In this document: positions 1 to 8,519 of the stretch, piece by piece
How positions within the stretch are numbered: position 1 is the stretch's first letter
Layout of the letters: every line of letters begins with the position of its first letter
Source: Bifidobacterium simiiventris
GTDB lineage: Bacteria; Actinomycetota; Actinomycetes; Actinomycetales; Bifidobacteriaceae
Assembly (NCBI RefSeq): GCF_019331715.1
Contig: NZ_JAHBBG010000017.1
Location: 1 to 43,370, forward strand
Length of the DNA: 43,370 nucleotides
Reading direction: 5' to 3'
The notes under the pieces: model-generated
Seen by the model: only the letters and a program-made list of their open reading frames with translations
Database searches by the model: none
Told to the model about the DNA's origin: nothing
Position numbers and translations under genes: made by a program

Positions 1-181
1 ACGAGCCATCCGACGAGGCACGCGCTAACACGCCACGTCCGCTCCCACGCGTAGGTTTTCAAACAACACCACGCATGGTGCGAGCGTCAGCGTCGCCACT
101 CAACCCATCAAACAACCAAACACGGTGCAGATCGGCACAGTCCGATACGCCCGAAAACGGGGCGTTTCCCGGCTCTGTGTA

Positions 182-1141
182 TCAGATCCCGTACACCGTC
201 CGCGTCGTCTGCCGCGTCCCGCGCGCCACGTCGGCGATCGGCATATCGAACACATCCGCGAGCGCCGCCAACGTGTACGGGATCATGTACGGCGCGTTCG
301 TCCGACCGCGGTACGGCATCGGCGTCAGATACGGCGCGTCGGTCTCGACCATCACGTGGTCCAGTCCGACGATCCTGGCCGACTCGCGGATGCCGTCGTT
401 GCCCTTGTAGCTGCACGTTCCCGACATGCTCAGGTACCAGCCGTGCTCGCGCGCGACCTCGGCCATCGCCGCGTCGCCCGAATAGCTGTGGAACACGGTG
501 CGTTCGGGGGCGCCGTCGGCGAGCAGCGTCTCGATGACTTCCTTATGCGAGTCGCGGTCGTGGATCTGCATCGGCAGGTTCAGTTCCTTGGCGAGCGCGA
601 TGTGCGCGCGGAACGCCTCTCGTTGCAGGTGCGCGGCGGATTCGCCGGTGCGGAACAAATCCATGCCGGTTTCGCCGATCGCGACGACCTGCTTGGGGTA
701 CGCTTTGGCGAGCCGCGCGACCTCGGCCATCGCGTCGTCGAAGCCGACGTCGTGGTACGGCTGGTATTTGACGGCGAGTCCGTCCGGGCCGGGAGCTGCG
801 CGGTGGCCGTGACGTACCGCCTCGTTCGGGTGGATGGCGATGGCCGCGTGCACCTGGCCCGGATGTTCGCGGGCCATGTCGATCGCGACCTGCAGGTTCG
901 GCAGTTCGCAGCCGCAGTCGATGATGCCGGTCACGCCGACCGCCGCGGCTTGGGCGAGCAATTCGTCCACGCCGTATACGGGGACTTCCGGCTGGCCTTT
1001 TTCGACCGCTTCGTGGCTCATGGCACGGGCGAACGGCACGACGGAGGCGACGTGCGTATGGTTGTCGATGACCTGCGCGTCGGCCGGCAATGCGGGCGGC
1101 GCGGGCGCCCAGCTGCGGTCGCGGTGATGATGCTTGCTCAT
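182..1141 (-). CDS. tatD: TatD family metal-dependent hydrolase (putative DNase)
   Basis: The 319-residue product has the TatD TIM-barrel metal ligands in order: D-N-H-T-H (H28, H30) near the N-terminus, G-E-T-G-M-D (E157), H194 in IHDRDS, H218 in FHSYSG and D268 in ETDAPYLTP. The family cleaves DNA ends using divalent metals in the cytoplasm and has been linked to DNA repair and turnover. The length is somewhat above the usual 260-290 because of a 20-residue N-terminal extension and a longer loop around residues 105-135. The glycine-rich GETGMD replaces the commoner GEIGLD. The ATG at 1141 has only a weak GGTGA-like ribosome site. Its in vivo substrate cannot be told from sequence. Confidence 0.93.
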   Translation of the reverse strand: MSKHHHRDRSWAPAPPALPADAQVIDNHTHVASVVPFARAMSHEAVEKGQPEVPVYGVDELLAQAAAVGVTGIIDCGCELPNLQVAIDMAREHPGQVHAAIAIHPNEAVRHGHRAAPGPDGLAVKYQPYHDVGFDDAMAEVARLAKAYPKQVVAIGETGMDLFRTGESAAHLQREAFRAHIALAKELNLPMQIHDRDSHKEVIETLLADGAPERTVFHSYSGDAAMAEVAREHGWYLSMSGTCSYKGNDGIRESARIVGLDHVMVETDAPYLTPMPYRGRTNAPYMIPYTLAALADVFDMPIADVARGTRQTTRTVYGI

Positions 1142-1191
1142 GGGTCACCAGTGTAGGCCGGCCGACTGCCCGCGGGTTTGCCGTCTTGCCG

Positions 1192-1524
1192 TCACGCCTT
1201 GCGGGCGAGCTGCACGGCGGTGCCGGAGGCGGTGACCATGAGCATCGAACCGTCGGTGCCGAGCACCTCGTAGTCGATGTCGACACCGATCACGGCATGC
1301 GCGCCGAGGGCTTCTGCGCGCTGCTGCATCTCGGCGATCGCCTCGTTGCGGGCGTTCAACAGCTCCTCCTCGTAACCTTGGCTGCGGCCGCCGAACATGT
1401 TGCGAAAGCTCGCGCCGATGTCCTTGAACATGTTCACACCGGCGACGACCTCGCCGAACACGATGCCCTGATAGTTCGTGACCGTGTAGCCGTCGACCGA
1501 CGGCGTGGTGGTGACCAGAATCAT
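1192..1524 (-). CDS. YbjQ family (UPF0145) heavy-metal-binding-domain-like protein
   Basis: The product is 110 residues. It has the YbjQ/UPF0145 pattern: an N-terminal [13 protein letters not shown] strand, [10 protein letters not shown], a helical stretch with [21 protein letters not shown], and the closing [16 protein letters not shown]. The family forms a small pentameric alpha/beta fold; its function is not established despite the heavy-metal label in databases. I chose the ATG at 1524 because AAAGGGG lies about 8 nt upstream. A longer reading frame to 1599 adds 25 residues that do not look like the family. It sits alone on the minus strand between tatD and the yccF-like gene. Confidence 0.88.
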   Translation of the reverse strand: MILVTTTPSVDGYTVTNYQGIVFGEVVAGVNMFKDIGASFRNMFGGRSQGYEEELLNARNEAIAEMQQRAEALGAHAVIGVDIDYEVLGTDGSMLMVTASGTAVQLARKA

Positions 1525-1731
1525 GGTCGATCCCCTTTGCTCGAATCGTGTGGCCGGATCAGACCGACCGCTCCCAACGGTCTCATTGTACGTCCGCATC
1601 GCGGATCATCCCATATCACGAACGACGCGAAGAACGCGTAATGGGTCCGTTCCACGTCATGCTGATTGAGTGATGGTCGTTACCCCCAGCTCGCAGATCT
1701 CGCAGATAACCGGAGCCGGAGCCACGCCCGG

Positions 1732-2100
1732 CTATCGCACGCTGACGATGTCCGCGCCGAACGGCCACAGCGCCAGTTTGGCCATCTTGAACGACTGGAT
1801 GCCGAACGGGATGCCGATGATCGTGATGCAGTTCGCCAATCCGGCGCCGACATACCCGATCGCCATCCACCAGCCGACGAACACCACCCACAGGATGTTC
1901 GCCAGCGTGGATCCGACACCGCCGCGGTACACCACCGTCTGCCCGAACGGCGTCAGCGTAAGCGCCGCCATTTTGAACGCCTGGAGTCCCAGCGGAATGC
2001 CGATGATCGTCACGCACAGCACGAGGCCGACGATCGCCCAGCCGAGCGACAGGAACAGGCCGCCGAGGATCAGCCACAGAATATTGCCTAACAGTCTCAT
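1732..2100 (-). CDS. YccF domain inner-membrane protein
   Basis: The 122-residue product consists of two similar halves. Each half has a hydrophobic segment followed by the signature T-I-I-G-I-P-x-G-x-Q-x-F-K-M-A and L-x-P-F-G (about residues 31-53 and 92-115). This is the YccF (DUF307) arrangement, with about four membrane segments. The function is unknown. The start at 2100 (MRLLGNILW) is preferred over an in-frame ATG at 2148, because the extra 16 residues are polar and unlike the family. Downstream on the same strand is the YbjQ-like gene, separated by 207 bp without an obvious terminator. Confidence 0.87.
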   Translation of the reverse strand: MRLLGNILWLILGGLFLSLGWAIVGLVLCVTIIGIPLGLQAFKMAALTLTPFGQTVVYRGGVGSTLANILWVVFVGWWMAIGYVGAGLANCITIIGIPFGIQSFKMAKLALWPFGADIVSVR

Positions 2101-2218
2101 GAGTCCATCATGGCATGTGCGCGGCGCGCAAAGGCTCAGGGAAACCACTGATTCGTCCCTGATTCGGGGGCGACGGCCAGGCGGGCGGAGTGCGGGGCCG
2201 CGGAGACGGCTGGATGGC

Positions 2219-2388
2219 GTCCGTTTCCTGCCAGGATCAGAGCTTTCTGGCGGGAAACGGACGCTACGGGAGCCAAAAATGTCCGTTTTCCTCCAGAAGA
2301 TATCGATTCTGGCGGGAAACGACCTCTACAGGCGCCCGCAGAGGTCGTTTTCCTCCAGAAGGGCTCCGATCATAGCAGGAAACGACCG
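2219..2388. repeat. Array of three 44-bp hairpin repeats (family iii)
   Basis: Three inverted repeats start at about 2219, 2281 and 2344, a period of 62-63 bp. Each has a left arm of the form GTCCGTTTTCCTCCAG and a right arm CTGGCGGGAAACGAC around a loop of about 10 nt. The linkers are 18-19 nt and GC-rich. The array begins 20 bp behind the telA stop and fills most of the space before the yccF-like gene. A related array lies at 19487-19632, behind another gene. It may act as a terminator, mRNA stabiliser or REP/BIME-like element; no coding frame is credible. Confidence 0.8.
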
Positions 2389-2407
2389 CTACGCCGCCCG
2401 GCGGCTC

Positions 2408-3586
2408 CTACAGCCGCTGCGCGTTGTCGATGAGCGCGGCCTTGAGATCGGACTCGATCTGGCGCATCTTCACCTGAGCGGCCTCGCGGTTCGCCTTGCC
2501 TTCCTTCTGGATCTGCACGGTTTCGCGCAGCGTGGCGATCAGCTCGGAGTTGATCTTCTCCAACGTGTCGATCTCGATCACCGACCGCTGGTTCGCCTTC
2601 TCCGCGTCCACTGCGCCCTTGTGCAGCGCCTCGGCGTTGCGCGAGAGCAGCTTGTTGGTCACGTCGTCGGCCTTGTTCTGCAGGTCGAGCGCCTGCCGCT
2701 GGTTCGACAGGCCCAGCGCGATCACCATCTGCGACTTCCACACCGGGATCGTGGTGGAGATGGTCGTGTCGATCTTGTCGACGATGGTCTGGTCGGCGTT
2801 CTGGATGATCTTGATCTGCGGCGCGGTCTGCAGCGTGACGACGCTCACGCGGTCGAGGTCGTCGAGCCGCTTGGCGAACCGGTCGAGCTTGGACTTGAAG
2901 TCCTTGAGCACCTGCGCCTGCATCGCGTCGCCGCTGTTCGCCGCCTCGGCCTCGAGCGCGGGCAGCTGGTTCGCGTTGAAGTCGGCGAGCGCCTTCTTGC
3001 CGGCGAGCACGGTGAGCTTGAGCGAGCGGTACTGCTGCGCGTTCTGCTCGTACATGGTGTTGTACATGGAGATGTCGGCGACGAGCTTGGCCTGCGCCTG
3101 TTCGAGCTTGGTGATGATCTCGTCGATCTGCGCGTCGACCTTCTGGTAGCGGCGGCGCAGTTTGTCGATGGAGACGGCGACCTGGCCGATGATCGGGAGC
3201 TTGCGGAAGCCGCCGAGTTCGGCCTCGTCGATGGTGGTGAGCATGGTGGCGAGCAGGTCGCCGGCCTCGCCGGTGTCTTTGGACCGGGTTTCGGAGAGGA
3301 TTTCGTCGGCGAACGTGGAGGTGGCGCGCTGCACGTCCTTGCCGTACGACGATTCGATGCCGTCGCGCGTCAGGTCGATGTTGCCGGCGAGCTGGGCGAT
3401 CTGCTGCTGGTCGGCGGCGGGCAGCTTGGCGATCTGCTCGTCCGGCGTGAGCGCGGCTTCGGCCTTGGCCTGGTCGGCGGTGGGGACGACCGTTCCGGCG
3501 GCCGGATCGGCGGGTGTGGCGAGGCTCGGCGAGACGACGGCGTTGTTGCCGCCGGCGAGGTCGGCGAGGGTGAGTTGCTTGGTCAT
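2408..3586 (-). CDS. telA: TelA family toxic anion resistance protein
   Basis: The 392-residue cytoplasmic protein has the TelA/KlaA (PF05816) layout. A short proline/alanine-rich N-terminus is followed by a long, largely helical, Gln/Lys/Asp-rich body, including the FRKLPIIGQVAVSIDKLRRRYQ region and many heptad-like helices. The family is named for tellurite resistance in plasmid RK2, and its members are also tied to cell-envelope stress and antibiotic tolerance. The biochemical activity is unknown. The ATG at 3586 follows GGGGAACC by a few bases. It is the last gene of an operon with two solute-binding-like proteins and an XpaC-like protein. XpaC/TelA pairs are a known conserved pairing (xpaC-yaaN in Bacillus). 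Confidence 0.93.
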   Translation of the reverse strand: MTKQLTLADLAGGNNAVVSPSLATPADPAAGTVVPTADQAKAEAALTPDEQIAKLPAADQQQIAQLAGNIDLTRDGIESSYGKDVQRATSTFADEILSETRSKDTGEAGDLLATMLTTIDEAELGGFRKLPIIGQVAVSIDKLRRRYQKVDAQIDEIITKLEQAQAKLVADISMYNTMYEQNAQQYRSLKLTVLAGKKALADFNANQLPALEAEAANSGDAMQAQVLKDFKSKLDRFAKRLDDLDRVSVVTLQTAPQIKIIQNADQTIVDKIDTTISTTIPVWKSQMVIALGLSNQRQALDLQNKADDVTNKLLSRNAEALHKGAVDAEKANQRSVIEIDTLEKINSELIATLRETVQIQKEGKANREAAQVKMRQIESDLKAALIDNAQRL

Positions 3587-3618
3587 GATGGTTCCCCTTT
3601 CGGATGTTGGTGCTGGTT

Positions 3619-4698
3619 TCAGCTCAAGGCTTTGATGATGGCCTGCATGGCGGCGTTGTTGGGCAGTTCGGTGACGGCGGTGACCTGTTCGAGCGTGCCG
3701 GGCACGTTGAACCGCTTGATGGAGTCCGTGCCGGCGAAGTTGGCCGCACGGAACCCGTGGCGTTCCCATGCGAGCTTCTGCACGGCTTCGGATTTGAGCA
3801 GTTTCAGCAGTTGCGAGCCCTTGTCGTCGAGCGCGATGAGCGTGTGCGTGCTCCACACGGTCGGTGTGGGGTAGACGATCACGACGTCGTCTTTGACTTG
3901 CTTGAACGCGTCCGGCTGGTTGACGGCGAGGTCGAGCAGCTGCGATTCGTAGCCGATCATCATCGGTTTCGAGCCGACGCCGAGCGTCAGAAACTGGTTG
4001 AAGCTGTCTTCCGAGCTGGTTTCCATCCAGCCTGATTTCGCGAAGATCGCCTTGATCTTGGCCGAGTCGCGCGCGACCGAATCGGTGGTGGCCGGCTGAC
4101 CGCCGTTGAGCACGGTTGCGACGAGCGCCGCGTATTCGTTGCCGGAGTTCGATTTGACCGGATCGGTCGAGTCGATGCGGAACTGACCGTAGCCGTTCCG
4201 ATAGCCGACGTCGGCCCATGTCTTGTTGCCCACCATCGCGTCGACGGCCTTGGCCATGTCCATGTGGTACGCGCCGGCCGAGTCCTTGCTCATGATGCCG
4301 CTGCCGACGAGCGCGTCCGCGACGGCCTTGTGCGTGTAGATCACGATCGGCGAATTGAACACGATGTCGGCGTTCGATGTGTCCACGCCCTTGGCCTTGC
4401 CGTATTCGACGGCCGCACGCGACGACGGGAACAGGTAGTCCATGCCGGAGCGGTCGGCGTCCATCATGGCGAGCGATCCGGCCTTGCGGTAGTTGACCTT
4501 GAGGCCGGATTGTTCGGCGAGTGTGGCGAACTGATCGTCGTCGAACAGGCCGATTTTCTCGCCGCCGAGATAGCCGTTGACTTCTTGGATTTCGACCGGC
4601 TTGGGTTGGGCCTGCCGCCAGACGATCGTGCCGAGGATCACTATGACGACCACGACCAGCGATACGAGTCCGATGACCTTTGATTTCGTGAGTTTCAT
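3619..4698 (-). CDS. Membrane-anchored solute-binding-like protein, TelA-operon
   Basis: This 359-residue protein begins MKLTKSKVIGL and has one strong hydrophobic segment at residues 8-27 with no lipobox Cys. It is therefore probably a signal-anchored extracellular protein. The rest resembles a periplasmic-binding-type fold, with YRKAGSLAMMDADRSGMDYLFPSSRAA, FNSPIVIYTHK, a TDPVKSNSGNEYAAL phosphate/sulfate-binding-like loop and WSTHTLIALDD. The same motif order occurs in the solute-binding half of the VWA lipoprotein at 5485-7155, so the two are probably paralogs. The ATGA overlap with the upstream XpaC-like gene implies translational coupling. No permease or ATPase is nearby, so a sensing or adaptor role is more likely than import. 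The ligand is unknown. Confidence 0.82.
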   Translation of the reverse strand: MKLTKSKVIGLVSLVVVVIVILGTIVWRQAQPKPVEIQEVNGYLGGEKIGLFDDDQFATLAEQSGLKVNYRKAGSLAMMDADRSGMDYLFPSSRAAVEYGKAKGVDTSNADIVFNSPIVIYTHKAVADALVGSGIMSKDSAGAYHMDMAKAVDAMVGNKTWADVGYRNGYGQFRIDSTDPVKSNSGNEYAALVATVLNGGQPATTDSVARDSAKIKAIFAKSGWMETSSEDSFNQFLTLGVGSKPMMIGYESQLLDLAVNQPDAFKQVKDDVVIVYPTPTVWSTHTLIALDDKGSQLLKLLKSEAVQKLAWERHGFRAANFAGTDSIKRFNVPGTLEQVTAVTELPNNAAMQAIIKALS

Positions 4699-5357
4699 TG
4701 CGTCTTCTCCCCCGTTTCGCCGCCGTCATGGCCTGATTCGCCCGCATCCTCCACCGAATAGCCGTCCATGCTGGCGAGGCGCTGGATCGCTTCGGAATCG
4801 GCCGCGATGCCGAGCGTCTTGGCCGATACCGCGCGCGACAGCTCCCCCGCCGCCGTACGTTCGAGCACCTGCAGCGCCTCGACCGTCTCGCGTTGGGCGA
4901 CCGGCAGCTGGTCGTGCGCGCCGGAGCGTTCCACATCGACGTACGACTTGAGCAGTTTCGCCGTCTGCCCGCCGTACACGTTCGTATAGTGACGCAGCGT
5001 CGCGTATGCGCTTGTGTCGGTGGTCACGTAGCGTGTCAGGTCGCGGGTCGCGGCGATGAAGTCGTCGGCCTCGCGCCGCACCTGCGGGTCTCCGATCTGC
5101 CCGGCGAGCATGCTGATGCGGTTCAGCATCGCGTTCGCATCGTCGATAGCGGCGGCGGCCTTCTGCCCGTTCGGCAACGCGGACACGACGATCTTGCCGA
5201 GCCGGCGTTCCGGCTGCAACAGCGTCGAACCGGCGATGTAGCCGCCCACCGCGCACACCACGCCGAGCGCCATGCCGAGCAGGCCGCCGCCGGCCAGCCA
5301 GAACGCGAGGCCGGCCAGTCCCAATCCGATCACGAATCCAGCAATCACGCCGATCAT
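4695..5357 (-). CDS. XpaC-like (5-bromo-4-chloroindolyl phosphate hydrolysis) family protein
   Basis: The product is 220 residues. Two hydrophobic segments at residues 2-22 and 25-45 (GFVIGLGLAGLAFWLAGGGLL and GMALGVVCAVGGYIAG) form a membrane hairpin. A long helical cytoplasmic domain follows, with NRISMLAGQIGDPQVRREADDF and a tyrosine-rich YVTTDTSAYATLRHYTNVYGGQTAKLLKSY stretch. This matches the XpaC (PF10112) organisation, and its partner TelA lies two genes downstream. The historical name comes from X-phos hydrolysis in Bacillus and probably does not state the true function. Its stop overlaps the next start by ATGA. The C-terminal 25 residues are acidic and Gly-rich. Confidence 0.8.
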   Translation of the reverse strand: MIGVIAGFVIGLGLAGLAFWLAGGGLLGMALGVVCAVGGYIAGSTLLQPERRLGKIVVSALPNGQKAAAAIDDANAMLNRISMLAGQIGDPQVRREADDFIAATRDLTRYVTTDTSAYATLRHYTNVYGGQTAKLLKSYVDVERSGAHDQLPVAQRETVEALQVLERTAAGELSRAVSAKTLGIAADSEAIQRLASMDGYSVEDAGESGHDGGETGEKTQ

Positions 5358-5401
5358 TGGATGCTCCTTTGACGGCGCGATCGACCATCAACGACATGAA
5401 C

Positions 5402-5459
5402 CTCGGGCTCTCCCCCAGTCAGTCTTCGACTGACAGCCCCCTCATCAGAGGGAGCCGAG
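5402..5459. repeat. Palindromic element, CCCCCAGTCAG family (family ii), intergenic copy
   Basis: This imperfect palindrome has outer arms CTCGG/CCGAG, inner arms GGCTCTCCC/GAGGGAGCC, and a core stem AGTCAGTC-TTC-GACTGAC. It sits between the VWA lipoprotein gene and the XpaC-like gene of the same operon, so it will be transcribed. A second copy is found at 32132-32180, inside the amylase gene. Confidence 0.82.
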
Positions 5460-5484
5460 CATAACAGCCAGCATGTCCCGATCA

Positions 5485-7155
5485 TCAGTTGAAGCCCTTG
5501 ACTTGGCGGAAGACGGCGGCGAGGTCGCCGTTGCGGCCGTCGAACACCTTCGCATTGCTCAGGCTCGCGAGCTCGTTGAGCTGGTCGGGGTCGGCATCGC
5601 CGAACATGATCGAGAAGATTGGCACGTCCTGCCCGCGCGAACGGTACTGATCGGTGAAGTAGTTCTTGTCGCCGGTGTCGGACTGGCCGTCGGTCATGAG
5701 CACGATCGCGGTCGTGTAGTTGCCGGGGTTCTCCGGCAGCATGCCGAGCGCGGAGTTCAGGCCGTCGTAGATGTTCGTGCCGCCGGTCGCCTCGGTGCTT
5801 TCGGCGCGCGAGAGCAGTTCGCCGGTGTTCGTGCCGTTGACGCGCGTCGCGTTTTCGGCGGTGGACGAGAACGGGATGAGGATGTTCACGTCGCCGTCCG
5901 ACGGTTCGATGTGCGACTGCTTCGCCTCGTTCGGGTCGAGCGCGGCCTTGAGTCCGCCGACCACGCCGTCCTTGCCGTCGCCGCTCATCGAGCCGGAATA
6001 GTCGACGACCCAGATCGTGTAGCTGGGCTTGCGCAGCTTGGTCTGGTAGACGGTAAGCGCTTGGCTGATCACGTCGGCGGACGGCAGGGCGATCGTTTTC
6101 AGCGCGTCGGCGCTCGTGTTCACGCCCCATTCGGCGCGGAACGATTGCTTGACATCGTTGTCGCTGCCGAACGCGAGCGTGCCGCCGAGTCCGGTGCGCC
6201 GGCCGGCACGTTCGAACAGCAGCTTGGAATCCTTGGAACTCAGCGCTTTTTGAAATTTGGTGAACGACGAGTCGAGATTCTGCCCGCGGTCGACGTAGCC
6301 GAGTGGCGAGTCGGACACCGCGATGCCGTCGGCCGGGTAGATCGTCAGCAGCGGATCATGACCGTTCTGCGTGAGCTGTTTGTCGGCCTGAATGACCAGC
6401 GATTCGTAGTTGACCATCGAGTCGAACCGGTCGGGGTTCGCGACGACCATGTCCTTGAGCCAGTCGGACGAACCGGACGACCGGTCGACGCCCTTAAGCA
6501 GCGCGGTCACCTGATTGGTAAGCTTCGCATCGCCCAGATCGTTGGCATTGAGCGGCTCGTCGCGGCCGGTGAGCGCGGTCATGAACGCGAGGTACGCGGA
6601 CGCGCCGGAGTTCGACTGCGTGGCCGAAGTCATCGAGAACTTGAGTTTGCCGGACGATACCGCGGCGAGGATATCCGCCGTCTTCACCGGTTGCGTTTCG
6701 CCGGACGAGTCCGCCCAGCCGAGTTGTTCGGCCTTGGACTTGGCGATGCCGAACACGATCGGCGTGGTCGACGTGCTGGCCGCATCCTTGACGATGTGCT
6801 TGGTGTCGCCCATCGAGATCCACATCGAAGATGCCGGCCAGACCGCGTCGTAGCTGCCGCCGCCGTTCTCGAGCGCGGTCATGATGTCGAGCGATCCCAT
6901 GTAGTTCATGGTGACGGCCACGCCGGAATCGTCCACCGCTTGTTGGATCGCGTCGGCGACCTCCTTGTTCTCCGAACCGGACGCGATGTTGAGCGTCGCC
7001 TCGGCCTTGCCCTTGGCCGGCGTGAACGTCTGGGTCTTGCCCGGATCCGCCGTGCCGCCGCTGGTCTTGCCCGGCATCGAGCATGCGGCGAGCATCGTCA
7101 GCGAGGCGACGATCGCGACGGCGGCCGTCACCGTGCGTCGGGCCGCGGATCGCAT
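5485..7155 (-). CDS. Solute-binding + VWA domain lipoprotein
   Basis: The product is a 556-residue lipoprotein. The signal peptide MRSAARRTVTAAVAIVAS-LTML ends in the lipobox L-A-A-C (C25). Residues about 54-340 form a solute-binding-like domain with YMGSLDIM, YDAVWPASSMW and a SATQSNSGASAYLAF loop. Residues about 377-552 form a von Willebrand A domain with a complete metal site: DYSGS (D385, S387, S389), a Thr in EATGGTN (about 460) and LMTDGQSD (D489). VWA domains of this type bind protein partners through Mg2+. I chose the ATG at 7155 because it gives a normal lipoprotein signal. In-frame ATGs at 7257 and 7344 add residues encoded by AT-richer third positions unlike the gene body. It is probably the first gene of the XpaC/TelA operon. 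Confidence 0.88.
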   Translation of the reverse strand: MRSAARRTVTAAVAIVASLTMLAACSMPGKTSGGTADPGKTQTFTPAKGKAEATLNIASGSENKEVADAIQQAVDDSGVAVTMNYMGSLDIMTALENGGGSYDAVWPASSMWISMGDTKHIVKDAASTSTTPIVFGIAKSKAEQLGWADSSGETQPVKTADILAAVSSGKLKFSMTSATQSNSGASAYLAFMTALTGRDEPLNANDLGDAKLTNQVTALLKGVDRSSGSSDWLKDMVVANPDRFDSMVNYESLVIQADKQLTQNGHDPLLTIYPADGIAVSDSPLGYVDRGQNLDSSFTKFQKALSSKDSKLLFERAGRRTGLGGTLAFGSDNDVKQSFRAEWGVNTSADALKTIALPSADVISQALTVYQTKLRKPSYTIWVVDYSGSMSGDGKDGVVGGLKAALDPNEAKQSHIEPSDGDVNILIPFSSTAENATRVNGTNTGELLSRAESTEATGGTNIYDGLNSALGMLPENPGNYTTAIVLMTDGQSDTGDKNYFTDQYRSRGQDVPIFSIMFGDADPDQLNELASLSNAKVFDGRNGDLAAVFRQVKGFN

Positions 7156-7389
7156 GCCAACAATGGCCGCACGGAACCCGGCCGCCGCGTCACGGCCCGT
7201 TTCACGAAGCGTTTCACACACTACGTTGTTGCGAGAACCCTTGCTTGTTCCACTCATATCACCATTGTCGAATACGGCGGCATCCCGGCAACCAGCAACA
7301 CCTGAACGCATGGTGAACAGTACATTACGTTTCGGCGCCGGCAACGTCGCCGCACGCGCGCACTACCTGCCCGCGCGCCCGGCTCCGGA

Positions 7390-8319
7390 TCAGCGCACCA
7401 GGAACACCATCGCGAGGATCATCGCGAACCCTGCGAAATCGGCCGACGAGAACACCGCGCCCGCCCACGCCACCGACGTGATCGTCGCGGCGACCGGCTC
7501 GCTCGTGCCGAGCATCGTCGCCCGCATCGAACCGACGCGCATCATCCCGGCCAAGAACAATCCGAACGCTCCAAACGTGCCGAACACCACCGTGTACACC
7601 ATCAGCAGGGCACCGAACCAGTCCAGCACCGGCGCGCTCGCCCACGGCCGCACCACCGGCAGCAGCACCAGTCCCGAGATCACGAACATGATCCCGTTCA
7701 CCGTCATGTTGCCCCACCGCGCGATCAGCCGGATCGGCAGCACCGACATCGCGGCAGTCGCGGCCGCGTTGATCAGGCCCCACATCAGACCGATCGCCGG
7801 CAGCATGATCGTCGTCAGGTCGCCGCCCGTCGCCAACAGCACCACGCCGGCGAACGCGAGCGCTACGCCCACGCTTTCACGCAGGTTCGGCCACCGTCGC
7901 CTACGGATGCATACGTACGCAAGCACGAACAGCAGGTTCAGCGACTGCAATACGGTCGCCGTGCCCGCGTTCGTCGCGTTGATCGAACACAGGTAGGCGA
8001 CCTGAACGAGCAGCACGCACACCAACGCGCTGCCGATGAGCGACGGATACCCCTTGCGGTCGGCGAGCGCGCCGATCAGCAGACGACGCTGGCGCACGGC
8101 CGCGACGGCGAGGAACATGATGCCGGCGAACAGTTCGCGCACGCACGCGATCCACAGCGGATCGGCGTGATACGTGCCCATGAGCAGTTTCGAGACGGTG
8201 GCGTTCGTGCCCCACATGACGCCGCCGGCGAGCACGAGCGCCGCGCCGATCAGGATGTCGCGCGGGGTGCGTTCGAACGAGGGCTCCCGACGACGACTCC
8301 GTCCGCTGCGCTCCGCCAT
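7390..8319 (-). CDS. EamA/DMT superfamily transporter
   Basis: The 309-residue product is very hydrophobic, with about ten membrane segments arranged as two EamA repeats. The first repeat holds ALVLAGGVMWGTNATVSKLL and SINATNAGTATVLQSLNLLFVL. The second holds AIGLMWGLINAAATAAMSVLP and the SMRATMLGTSEPVAATITSV signature typical of the end of the second repeat. Members export amino acids or other metabolites, or take up small molecules; the substrate cannot be assigned. The start at 8319 (MAERSGRSRRR) is chosen. An in-frame ATG at 8367 is possible, and neither has a strong ribosome site. It lies 200 bp behind the MalY-type gene on the same strand. Confidence 0.9.
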   Translation of the reverse strand: MAERSGRSRRREPSFERTPRDILIGAALVLAGGVMWGTNATVSKLLMGTYHADPLWIACVRELFAGIMFLAVAAVRQRRLLIGALADRKGYPSLIGSALVCVLLVQVAYLCSINATNAGTATVLQSLNLLFVLAYVCIRRRRWPNLRESVGVALAFAGVVLLATGGDLTTIMLPAIGLMWGLINAAATAAMSVLPIRLIARWGNMTVNGIMFVISGLVLLPVVRPWASAPVLDWFGALLMVYTVVFGTFGAFGLFLAGMMRVGSMRATMLGTSEPVAATITSVAWAGAVFSSADFAGFAMILAMVFLVR

Positions 8320-8471
8320 CACTGCACCGCCCGATCTTTCCTCTGCGTGAATCACAAACCCACGCATTGTATCGCGCAGGATCGGGCGGCACACGGAAAC
8401 GGCCGCAACCAAGCCAACGTACTGCGACGCGGACTCGGTTACGGCCGCAACGACCGGAACGGTCGGACGGA

Positions 8472-8514
8472 AACCGGCCAGCCGGCGGACATCAGTCGAA
8501 CCGGCCAGCCGGCG
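8472..8514. repeat. Tandem hairpin pair behind the MalY-type gene
   Basis: AACCGGCCAGCCGGCG occurs twice, at 8472-8487 and 8499-8514, a 27-bp period. Each copy contains the self-complementary core CCGGCCAGCCGG. The pair lies 5 bp beyond the stop codon of the gene ending at 8520. A transcript-end or pause structure is plausible, but there is no U-tract. Confidence 0.6.
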
Positions 8515-8519
8515 ACGGC

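Noticed and set aside
147..165. Small hairpin ACGCCC/GGGCGT downstream of tatD
   Set aside because: It has a short stem, and the only T-run follows on the strand opposite to tatD, so it is not a convincing terminator. Positions 1-181 otherwise show no gene.
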